DNA of 64,000 nt, taken from NCBI GenBank assembly GCA_963768185.1, contig CAVYGS010000001.1:682001-746000 (forward strand), read 5' to 3'. Position 1 is the stretch's first letter, and each line of letters starts with the position of its first letter. Both the position numbers and the translations under genes were made by a program. Below, piece after piece: positions 37,169-44,705 of the stretch. This DNA comes from Palsa-461 sp963768185. Its GTDB lineage: Bacteria; Actinomycetota; Acidimicrobiia; Acidimicrobiales; RAAP-2. The notes beneath the pieces are model-generated. The model worked only from the letters and a program-made list of their open reading frames with translations, was not told the origin of the DNA and did no database searches.

Positions 37169-39493
37169 GGCGAGGGGGGGTGCCGGGCCTCGCCCGTCGA
37201 CTCGGTCGCTTCCGAACTCACGGTCGGAGACGTGCCGCCGGCACCGGGGCCCGACGCCGACGGGCCCACCGTGGAGGCAAGCACACCGTCGTCGCCAACG
37301 GCCACCGCGGCCTCCAGATGCTCGGCCACCTCGGTAGCGGTCGAGACCAAGAGGTCCTCGCCGATCTGGCCCTCGGTGGCGTCGGCCAGCAGAAGACCCG
37401 TCGGGGACATGTGCCTTCGTCGGGCCACGAGGCCCAGCAGCACGTCGCGGACCCTGTACATGATCCCGCTCAGCCCCTCGGGTAGGAAGATCAAAAGAAG
37501 CAGGATGCCCCCGCCGTTGACGAGATCCGCCCAGCCGGCCGGCAGGAAGTAGGTCGCCGCCCACACGGCGAACGCACCCACGATGACGCCGGGAAGCGAC
37601 CCCAACCCGCCGATCACGACCATCGTGAACAGCGCGATGTCGATATCGGTGGTGAACGAGCCGTTGTTGACGCCCTGCTGCTGGACGACGAAGAGCGCTC
37701 CGGCGAACCCGGCGATCGCGCCGGAGATCAAAAAGGCCGTGAGCTTCTGGCGCGTCGTGTTGAGCGCGGTCGCCCGCGCCGCCGCCTCGTTGTCACGGGT
37801 CGCGATGAGGCTGCGCCCGATGCGGCTTCGTCGGAGTGAGCGCACCGCCATCAGGCACAAGAAGAACCCGATCAGACAGAAGTAGTAGATGTCGGTGTCC
37901 GAGCTGAGCAACGACGTCGAGCCGAAGATCGATGGTCGGTTGGTCGAGGTGGTGACCAGCCAGGTCAGATACGACGGCGACAGCAGGTAGACGTAGGCGC
38001 AGTAGCCGAACGCCAGCGTGGTGACCGCGAGGATACGGCCCCGAGATCCGCAACGCGGGTATCCCGATGAGCAGGGCGACCCCGGCACCCACGATGACGG
38101 CCACGGCCAAGGAGGCGAAGAAGTCCCAGCCGTGCCGCGCGTAGAGGTCGGCCGACACCGCGCCGGCGAGCCCCGCGATGCCGGCCTGGCCGAGCGAGAT
38201 CTGCCCCGTCCACCCGGTGAGGACGAGCAGGGACAGTCCGATGATGGCGTAGATGAGGATGTATCCCGCCAGATAGGTCTGGGAGTCCGACAGCACGAGC
38301 GGCAGGAGGATCGCCACGGCGATCAGGGCGACCTTGCAGCCCCGCAGGCTCCAGCGGACCTCGGGCAGGGCCATGAGGGCGCGCGGGATCGGCCGCACGG
38401 CCGCCACCGACCGCCACGTCGACTGGTCGGATTCGGAGATCCGGGAGTAGCTGCGCCGCTGCAACAGGAGTGCAGCCACGATGACCAGGACCAACGTGGC
38501 GTCCACGAAGGTGGTGTTGGAGTACGTCCACGTCGCACCCGCGTCGAAGATGCCGATACCGATCGCCGCGATGGCGGTGCGCGGCATCGACTCCATGCGG
38601 CCGATGACCGCCGCTGCGAGGATCCGGATCAAGACGTCGTCGCTGCTGGTGGTCACCGTCTGGAAGCCGCCGAAGCCGAGAACCGGGGTCTGGAGCAGGA
38701 TCGCCACGGTCGAGAGGACCGCCGCGACCACCCAGATGATGGTGTCGAGACGGGGCACCGAGACCCCGAGGAGCGTGGCCCGCTCGCCGTTCTCCGAGGC
38801 CGCCCGGATCGCCAGCCCGTACTTGGAGCGCCGCATGAAGACGGCCAGCGCGATCACGATGATCGCGGTCCCGGCCAACGCGACGATGTCGTTCCCCGAG
38901 AACACCACCGGGTTGATGGTGAACTGGGTGGTCAGCGGTGTGTTGAAGGTCTGATGCGCCGCCGCGTCCGTGCAGGCCTGGTTGGTCGCCGGATTGCAGA
39001 ACAGGATCGGGAGCAGGGCGGCCACGCCGCCCAGGCCCTGGGCCAGCCCGATGGTGGCGACAGTCAGGATGAGCCGGGAGCTGCGGCGGAAGTGCCTCGG
39101 GAGCAGGCTGAGGATCGCCCCGAAGAGGATCGCGGCGGCGATGCCGGTGAGGCAGCTGAGGACGAAGTTCACCCCGTAGGTGACGTTGAGCTCGATGGCC
39201 AGGATCGCCGCGATGACCCCGATGGCGGGTTGGGCGAAGTTGATGATGCGGTTGCCCCGGTAGACCAGGACGATCCCGATGGCGAGCAGGGCGTAGATCG
39301 ACCCGTAGATGATCCCGAGGACGACAATCCCGAGCGGGAGGCCCTTCGGGAGGACGTGGTCCAGGATCGCCCACGCCGCCACCGCGATGGCGGCCCAGGC
39401 AAGCGGGGTCCGGACGCCCCAGACGCCCTCCTTCACCCGGTCGAACAGCGGGCCGGGTGGCTCCTCGCCAGCGATTAGGGGCGTTGCCGCCAT
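37165..39493 (-). CDS. LivH-LivM fused branched-chain-type ABC permease (one frameshift)
   Basis: About 775 residues. The first half is LivH-like (GIIYGSIYALLAIGIVLVYRGNRIINFAQPAIGV, then RAASENGERATLLGVSV); the second is LivM-like (GWTGQISLGQAGIAGLAGA, RISG, AVTTLAFGYCAYVYLL, ATRDNEAAARATALNTTRQKL, VIGGLGSLPGVIVGA). The joining region has no stop or start signal, so both permease subunits are in one chain. One extra G near 38044 breaks the frame between RISG and RILAVTTLAFGY. A long Gly/Ser/Glu-rich cytoplasmic tail precedes the stop, which overlaps the MFS-ABC start. Confidence 0.8.
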
Positions 39494-39547
39494 GGCACCA
39501 CCCTCCCCGAGCTCTCGCGGCGTGGTTCGACCACTGAGATCCCGGCG

Positions 39548-39576
39548 AACCTAACGAGGGACCCCCTTGATGTCAA
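39548..39576 (-). promoter_or_regulatory. Promoter of the liv operon
   Basis: On the minus strand TTGACA (39576-39571) and TAGGTT (39553-39548) are separated by exactly 17 bases, a near-consensus vegetative promoter located 55 bases upstream of the fused permease start. For the divergent plus-strand gene only a -10-like TATTGT (39633-39638) is visible. Confidence 0.6.
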
Positions 39577-39724
39577 CGCGCCCCCCGCCCTGGAATCTAG
39601 GCCCTGCAATCGTTTCTACGACGACGGCTGGGTATTGTAACGCCGCGGCCTTCGGGCGGCGAGGCGGCCGGGGGGCCCGACGGGGGAGATCGTCGGGAAC
39701 CGACCAAGACCCAGGAGGGGGAGC

Positions 39725-41389
39725 ATGCGCATCTTTGGCCATCGGTCCGGACGGCGGGGGCTCGTCGTGGTTGCGGCGACGCTCGCGGTGGTGTTCGGCC
39801 TGAGCGGCATCAGCGTCGCCGTGGGCAGCCCGTTGCTCTTGACGAAGAAGGGCCCCTCGAACGAGGGCCCGTATCCCTACCAGTACCCGGCCACCGGCAA
39901 CATCAAGGCCGGCACCGGCACGACACTGAACGGGGCCAAGTGCACCGCGGGCACCCAACAGTTCAACAGCGCCTACGTCGCGCCCTGCGTCCCGAAGTTC
40001 ACCGGCAACAACGGCGGGGCCACCTACAACGGGGTGACCTCGAGCACCATCACGCTCGCCCAGATCGAGTACCCCGCGTCCGCCAACGAGCAGGAGCTCG
40101 AGGCCGAGGCGGCCGCGGCCGGGGATGCCCCCCAGCCGGTCATCACCCAGGTCGAAAACGTCTTCTTGAACTACTTCAACAAGGAATTCGAGCTCTACGG
40201 GCGCCACGTCGTCATCCAGCCGGTCACCGCGACGGGCAGCTCGCTCGAGGAGGCCCTCGGCCAGGACCAGGCCCAGGCCTGCGCCGACGCCACCACCATC
40301 GCGAGCCAGGTACACGCCTTCGGCGAGACCGGCATCCCCTACGAACTCCAGGCTGGTGGGTCCTCCCCGTTCTCCCAGTGCGCGGCCCAGCAGAAGATCG
40401 TGGAGTTCCAGGGCAACCCCTACTACGGGGAGAACATCTTCCAGGGCGAGAACCCCTACGTCTGGGGCACCCTGCCCTCGTGCACCAACATCGCGAGCCA
40501 GATGGCCGAGGTGATCGGGACCGAGCTCGCAGGCAAGAAGGCCATCTACGCCGGCCCGGCCTTGAAGAACGACACCCGCAAGTTCGGCACGTTCATCCCG
40601 AACGTCCCCTCCTACATCGGTTGCAACGGGAGCACCTCGAGCACCGAGGTGAAGCTGCTTACCTCGAAGTACCACGTGCCGCTCTCGGCCATCAACACCT
40701 TCTTCCACTACGACCTGGACATCGCCACCTTCGCCCAGTCGACCCAGCAGGCCATCGTGCAGTTCAAGGCGGCCGGCGTCACGAGCATCATCCTCGCCTG
40801 TGACCCGTTCTCCCTCGGCCTCCTCACCAAGGCCGCGGCCGCCCAGAACTACTACCCCGAGTGGATCCTGGAGGGCACGGCTGCCACCGACACCGACAAC
40901 GAGGGCCAGACCTACGACCAGGCCGAGGTCGACGGCCACATGTTCGGGGTGAGCGAGGCCAACGCCACGAGCGACATCTACGGCCCGACCTCGCCCGCCG
41001 GCATCTTGTACAAGAAGCTGACCGGCCACACGATCCCGCCCGAGACCGACGGCGACTACTCCCAGCTGGTCGAGATCTTCGACATGTTGCAGGCCGCCGG
41101 GCCCGACCTCACCCCCCAGAACCTGGCCCGGGGCGTCCACGCGCTGCCGGTCCTCGGGGCGCCGTCGTACTCGTACGGCGCCTGGAGCTGGAACAACGGG
41201 CCGACCGGGACGGCCGGTGCCGGCGAGCACACCTCGATCCTCGACGCCCGCTTCGTCTGGTGGAACGGGAACATCACCTCGCCGGTCAACGGCATGAAGG
41301 GTGGCTTCGTGGCCTCCGACAACGGCAAGCGGTTCGGCCTCGGCCAGTGGCCCAAGACCATGCCGCCGGTCTTCACGACGAGTTCGTAG
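39725..41389 (+). CDS. ABC transporter substrate-binding protein, LIV type (copy 3)
   Basis: 554 residues, intact. Signal peptide with basic start and a hydrophobic core ending near SVAVG, followed by NEGPYPYQYPATGNIKAG, CTAGTQQF, KFTGNNGGATYNGVTSS, QVENVFLNYFNKEFELYG and the C-terminal VWWNGNITSPVNGMKGGF. It aligns end to end with copies 1 and 2. It is transcribed divergently from the fused permease and lies four bases before an acyl-CoA synthetase gene, so the ligand may be an organic acid activated after uptake; this is inference. Confidence 0.75.
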   Translation: MRIFGHRSGRRGLVVVAATLAVVFGLSGISVAVGSPLLLTKKGPSNEGPYPYQYPATGNIKAGTGTTLNGAKCTAGTQQFNSAYVAPCVPKFTGNNGGATYNGVTSSTITLAQIEYPASANEQELEAEAAAAGDAPQPVITQVENVFLNYFNKEFELYGRHVVIQPVTATGSSLEEALGQDQAQACADATTIASQVHAFGETGIPYELQAGGSSPFSQCAAQQKIVEFQGNPYYGENIFQGENPYVWGTLPSCTNIASQMAEVIGTELAGKKAIYAGPALKNDTRKFGTFIPNVPSYIGCNGSTSSTEVKLLTSKYHVPLSAINTFFHYDLDIATFAQSTQQAIVQFKAAGVTSIILACDPFSLGLLTKAAAAQNYYPEWILEGTAATDTDNEGQTYDQAEVDGHMFGVSEANATSDIYGPTSPAGILYKKLTGHTIPPETDGDYSQLVEIFDMLQAAGPDLTPQNLARGVHALPVLGAPSYSYGAWSWNNGPTGTAGAGEHTSILDARFVWWNGNITSPVNGMKGGFVASDNGKRFGLGQWPKTMPPVFTTSS

Positions 41390-41393
41390 GCCC

Positions 41394-42959
41394 GTGACCG
41401 ACGTCGGCACGGACCCGAGGCTGGAGTACGCCGGGAAAGGGATGCTGCTCGCCTGGTGGGCGCAGCAGCATCCCGACCGGCCGGCCGTCATCAGTCCCTG
41501 GGGCAACCGGTCCTTCGCCGAGCTGAACGCCAACGCCAACCGGCTCGCCCGGGCGCTGCGCCGCCGCGGGGTGGAGCCGGGCGGTGCGACCGCGCTCATC
41601 GCGGGGAACCTGCCGGAGTTCTCCGAGGTCGTCTTCGCCTGCCAGCGCACCGGGCTGCGGCTGACCCCGGTCAACTGGCACCTGACCGGCGAGGAGGCCA
41701 GCTACGTCGTCGACAACTGCGAGGCCACCGCCCTCATCGCGGATGCTCGGCACGGCGAGGCGGCGGCGGCCGCCGCCAAGGCGGCCCCGAACGTGACGGT
41801 CCGACTGGCCATCGGGGGCGAGATCGACGGGTTCGAGCCCTACGCCGAGGTGATCGGCGGCGAGGACGACTCCGACCTCGAGGATGCGACCGCCGGGACC
41901 CAGATGCTCTACACCTCGGGGACGACCGGCCGGCCCAAGGGGGTGAGCCGCCCCGGCGCGGCGCGCCAGGTGGCTGCGTTGAGCGGCCTCTTCGGCTACC
42001 GGGCGGGCGAGGACCTCAACCTGTGCACCGGACCCCTCTACCACGCGGCCCCGCTGGCCTTCTCGCTCCTGCTCCCGCTCGCCATGGGCGCCGGCGTGGT
42101 CACGATGGAACGCTGGGACGCCGAGGAGGCACTCGGGCTCATCGAAGAGCACCGGATCAGCCACACCCACATGGTCCCCACCATGTTCGTGCAGCTGCTC
42201 AAGCTGCCCGAAGAGGTCCGGGCGCGCTACGACGTGTCCTCGCTGCGCCACGTCCTCCACGGCGCGGCGCCTTGCCCGGTGCACGTGAAGCACGCCCTCA
42301 TCAAGTGGCTCGGCCCGGTCGTTTACGAGTACTACGCGGCGACCGAGGGCACCGGCACCATGGTCGACTCCGCGACCTGGCTCAAGCGGCCGGGCACCGT
42401 CGGCAAGGTCGTCCCGCCCGACCAGGTGAAGGTGGCCGACGAAGACGGCAACGAGCTGGCGCGCGGCGAGATCGGCACCGTGTTCTTGAAGGCTCCCGAC
42501 GTCGGGCGCTTCGAGTACTTCAAGGCCAAGGACAAGACCGACTCGGCGTACCGCGGCGACTACTACACGCTCGGCGACGTCGGCTACATCGACGAGGAGG
42601 GCTATCTCTTCTTGACCGACCGCTCGGTCGACCTGATCATCACCGGCGGGGTCAACGTGTACCCGACCGAGATCGACGCCGTCTTGATCGCCCACCCCAA
42701 GGTGGCCGACTCGGCGACGATCGGGGTCCCGAGCGACGAGTGGGGCGAGGACGTGAAGTCCGTCGTGGAATTGGTGGCCGGGGTGGAGCCGAGCCGGGAC
42801 CTCGAAGCCGAGCTCCTCGAGTTCGCCCGGGACCACCTGGCCCACTTCAAGTGCCCGAAGACGATCGACTTCGTCGACGCCCTCCCCCGCCAGGACAACG
42901 GCAAGATCTACCGGCGACGCCTGCGCGACCACTACCGGGAGACCGCCCAGGGCACCTGA
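41394..42959 (+). CDS. Acyl-CoA synthetase (AMP-forming, FadD-like)
   Basis: 521 residues. The ANL-superfamily motifs are present: YTSGTTGRPKGV (P-loop), YEYYAATEGTG (A5 region), YYTLGDVGYIDEEGYLFLTDRSVDLIITGGVNVYP (hinge and A8) and the catalytic lysine near the C-terminus in RQDNGKIYRR. It activates a carboxylic acid to its CoA thioester through an acyl-adenylate. Chain length or aromatic preference is not readable. GTG 41394 is four bases after the copy-3 binding protein stop, suggesting cotranscription. Confidence 0.88.
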   Translation: MTDVGTDPRLEYAGKGMLLAWWAQQHPDRPAVISPWGNRSFAELNANANRLARALRRRGVEPGGATALIAGNLPEFSEVVFACQRTGLRLTPVNWHLTGEEASYVVDNCEATALIADARHGEAAAAAAKAAPNVTVRLAIGGEIDGFEPYAEVIGGEDDSDLEDATAGTQMLYTSGTTGRPKGVSRPGAARQVAALSGLFGYRAGEDLNLCTGPLYHAAPLAFSLLLPLAMGAGVVTMERWDAEEALGLIEEHRISHTHMVPTMFVQLLKLPEEVRARYDVSSLRHVLHGAAPCPVHVKHALIKWLGPVVYEYYAATEGTGTMVDSATWLKRPGTVGKVVPPDQVKVADEDGNELARGEIGTVFLKAPDVGRFEYFKAKDKTDSAYRGDYYTLGDVGYIDEEGYLFLTDRSVDLIITGGVNVYPTEIDAVLIAHPKVADSATIGVPSDEWGEDVKSVVELVAGVEPSRDLEAELLEFARDHLAHFKCPKTIDFVDALPRQDNGKIYRRRLRDHYRETAQGT

Positions 42960-42975
42960 GCCGGCGATGTGCGGG

Positions 42976-43022
42976 TTGACAAGCTCAACCGAGCGCGGAT
43001 ACGCAGATCGCAGCCGATCTGC
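42976..43022 (+). promoter_or_regulatory. vapBC promoter and operator palindrome
   Basis: TTGACA at 42976-42981 with a weak -10 (ATACGC, 42999-43004, 17-base spacing). An inverted repeat GCAGATCG-cagc-CGATCTGC (43003-43022) lies between it and the antitoxin start at 43037, exactly where VapB/FitA-type antitoxins bind for autorepression. Confidence 0.55.
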
Positions 43023-43036
43023 TAGCATTGTGCGAC

Positions 43037-43258
43037 ATGAGGACAATCTACCTTCGTAACGTGCCGGACGAAGTGGTCGAGCGCCTGGAACGGATGGCCG
43101 TCCGTGACCGGATGTCGGTCGCGGCGGTGGCGGTGAGGGAGCTTGAGGAAGTTTCGCGTCGGGTGAACAACCCGGCTTTGCTTGACTCTCTGCCGGACCT
43201 GGACATCGATCCGGCCTCAATCGTCGCCGACGTGGACGCTGGTCGCGCTCAGAGGTGA
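43037..43258 (+). CDS. VapB/FitA-type ribbon-helix-helix antitoxin
   Basis: 73 residues with a ribbon-helix-helix N-terminus (MRTIYLRNVPDEVVERLERMAV, then SVAAVAVRELEE) that binds operator DNA, and an acidic C-terminal tail (DLDIDPASIVADVDAG) expected to wrap the toxin. Its stop overlaps the PIN-toxin start (GTGA), standard for such modules. Confidence 0.85.
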   Translation: MRTIYLRNVPDEVVERLERMAVRDRMSVAAVAVRELEEVSRRVNNPALLDSLPDLDIDPASIVADVDAGRAQR

Positions 43259-43638
43259 TCGTTGTCGACGCATCGGCGGCAGTTTCCGCGCTGCTCAACG
43301 CTGGGCCTGCTCGCCAGGCACTGGCAGAGGAGCAGGTACACGTCCCCCACCTCATCGACCCCGAGGTTGCCAATGCGCTTCGCCGTGGGGTCGCTACCTC
43401 GCGGATCGAGTCCGGCGATGCATGCGCTGCGCTCCACCGATGGCGCCAGCTTGGCATGTCGCGCTATGCCATCTTGCATCTGCTGGAGCGCGTTTGGGAG
43501 CTCCGGGAGAACCTCTCGGCCTATGACGCTTCCTATGTTGCGTTGGCCGAATCTCTCGACTGCGCATTGCTTACCGCGGACGTCCGGCTCGGTCGATCCC
43601 CAGGACTCCGCTGTCCGGTGACCGTGGTCCCGCGCTAG
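43255..43638 (+). CDS. VapC-type PIN-domain toxin
   Basis: 127-residue PIN ribonuclease. The conserved acidic residues appear in VVDASAAVSALL (first Asp), a Glu in LIDPEVANALRR, YDASYVALAESLDC and LLTADVRL. Family members cleave tRNA or rRNA when not bound by the antitoxin. It forms one module with the preceding gene. Confidence 0.88.
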   Translation: MIVVDASAAVSALLNAGPARQALAEEQVHVPHLIDPEVANALRRGVATSRIESGDACAALHRWRQLGMSRYAILHLLERVWELRENLSAYDASYVALAESLDCALLTADVRLGRSPGLRCPVTVVPR

Positions 43639-43727
43639 CGAAGGGGTGACGGTACGCCCGGGTCAAGGCGATCCGTCGATGTCGGTGGACGCGTCACACG
43701 GGTGCCCGGCATTATTCGACGCTCATC

Positions 43728-43808
43728 GCTCACGCGATCGAGGCCATACGTCGCCGCCGAGATGTCGTAGAGGGTGGTGCCGAACACGGCGCTCGGATCG
43801 GTGCGAAT
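43728..43808 (-). pseudogene. Fragment of a cell-wall-binding repeat 2 domain
   Basis: Minus-strand translation gives DPSAVFGTTLYDISAATYG, matching DPTATAVFGTTLFDTSAAV of the intact protein at 44706-47661. At DNA level 43755-43793 matches about 44964-45003 with only a few differences. There is no start, signal or domain context, so this is a remnant. It lies between the 3' ends of the two toxin-antitoxin modules. Confidence 0.55.
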
Positions 43809-43819
43809 GAAGGACACCC

Positions 43820-44230
43820 TCAAGGCACGAGTGTGAAAGCCGTCGTATGGCGTGGCCGCACGACGGAAAAATGGCGGTGGTCGAGGGTCGCGATCACCTC
43901 TGCGTGATACCGCTCTGCAAGCGCGACGACTGAGGCGTCAACGATGCCCAGCGGAAGGTCGAGGTACTGCTTGGTGAGATCCGCGATCCGCACCCACTCG
44001 GGGTCGAGCACCGGTTCGACAACCAGTTCGCCGTCCGCGATCGACCGACAGAACGCCAGCTCGGCGGGAGCCCCGATGCGGTCGGCGAGGAGGTAGCTGA
44101 CCTCGGTCACCACGAGTTCGGGAACGAGCAGTGGTGGCTCCGCCTTGGACAGCAGGTCGACGCAACGACGATGGTTCGCGTCGTTCCTTGCCGCGGCGGC
44201 GTAGAGCGGTCCTGCATCGACGATGAGCAC
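43820..44230 (-). CDS. VapC-type PIN-domain toxin (second module)
   Basis: 136 residues starting GTG 44230. PIN acidic residues are in LIVDAGPLYAAAARND, VPELVVTEVSYLLADR, LPLGIVDASVVALAERY and IATLDHRHF. It directly follows its antitoxin gene (stop and start are adjacent). Probable RNase toxin. The two PIN toxins of this locus are dissimilar outside the motifs. Confidence 0.88.
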   Translation of the reverse strand: MLIVDAGPLYAAAARNDANHRRCVDLLSKAEPPLLVPELVVTEVSYLLADRIGAPAELAFCRSIADGELVVEPVLDPEWVRIADLTKQYLDLPLGIVDASVVALAERYHAEVIATLDHRHFSVVRPRHTTAFTLVP

Positions 44231-44479
44231 TTACGGCGAGGACGGCGTCCGGTGGCGACGAATCGACTCACCGACAAGCTCGTCGACTCGCTCGGACGCG
44301 TCGACGGGCTCCCCGTCGCCGATCGCGAAGAAGCCCAGCCGACCGCTCGTTGGGGGGGCGGGCACGTGCCGCTCAATGGCTTCCCGGGCGATGTCGGCGA
44401 TCGAGACCCCCCGACGCCTGGCTTCGCGCCGAATCCTGGCGTCCAACTCGTCGGGCAGCATGATCGTCGTGCGCTTCAT
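44231..44479 (-). CDS. Ribbon-helix-helix antitoxin (second module)
   Basis: 82 residues: MKRTTIMLPDELDARIRREA, then GVSIADIAREAIERHV, a classic CopG/RHH DNA-binding domain, followed by a tail with GDGEPVDASERVDELVGESI for toxin binding. ATG 44479 coincides with the predicted transcription start (next entry), so the message may be leaderless. A longer reading to 44500 is unlikely. Confidence 0.85.
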   Translation of the reverse strand: MKRTTIMLPDELDARIRREARRRGVSIADIAREAIERHVPAPPTSGRLGFFAIGDGEPVDASERVDELVGESIRRHRTPSSP

Positions 44480-44491
44480 GAAGCGATCATA
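44473..44491 (-). promoter_or_regulatory. Antitoxin -10 box and palindrome across the start codon
   Basis: A consensus -10 TATGAT (44491-44486) lies seven bases upstream of the antitoxin ATG at 44479, which would make a leaderless transcript. The perfect 12-base palindrome GCTTCATGAAGC (44473-44484) spans that start codon and could be the autoregulatory operator. No good -35 is seen. Confidence 0.5.
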
Positions 44492-44543
44492 ACGCATCAC
44501 ACTTCATGATGTGGCCTTTGCCCCCATCATTTCTGTGCGCTGA

Positions 44544-44575
44544 AGGCGCGCCAGCGGTCCCCCGGGGCGTACCGC
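44544..44575 (-). pseudogene. Possible second short cell-wall-binding repeat fragment
   Basis: The stretch GCCAGCGGTCCCCC on the plus strand, with flanking bases, matches 45030-45055 of the intact cell-wall-binding gene and would encode RYA-GGPLA-like residues with one frame slip. In the intact domain this motif comes directly before the AVFGTTL motif found at 43728-43808. The match is short and could be chance. Elsewhere in 44504-44705 I see nothing. Confidence 0.25.
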
Positions 44576-44705
44576 ACGACCAATCTGGGACACAAAGAGT
44601 GAAGAGCGTCACCGCGGGTGCCGCTGTCGGGAATCGTTGTGCGCGCTGCACAACTCTTCGGCCAACGAGCAGACGGCGGGACGTAGACGAGGTGCACGAC
44701 CTCCG

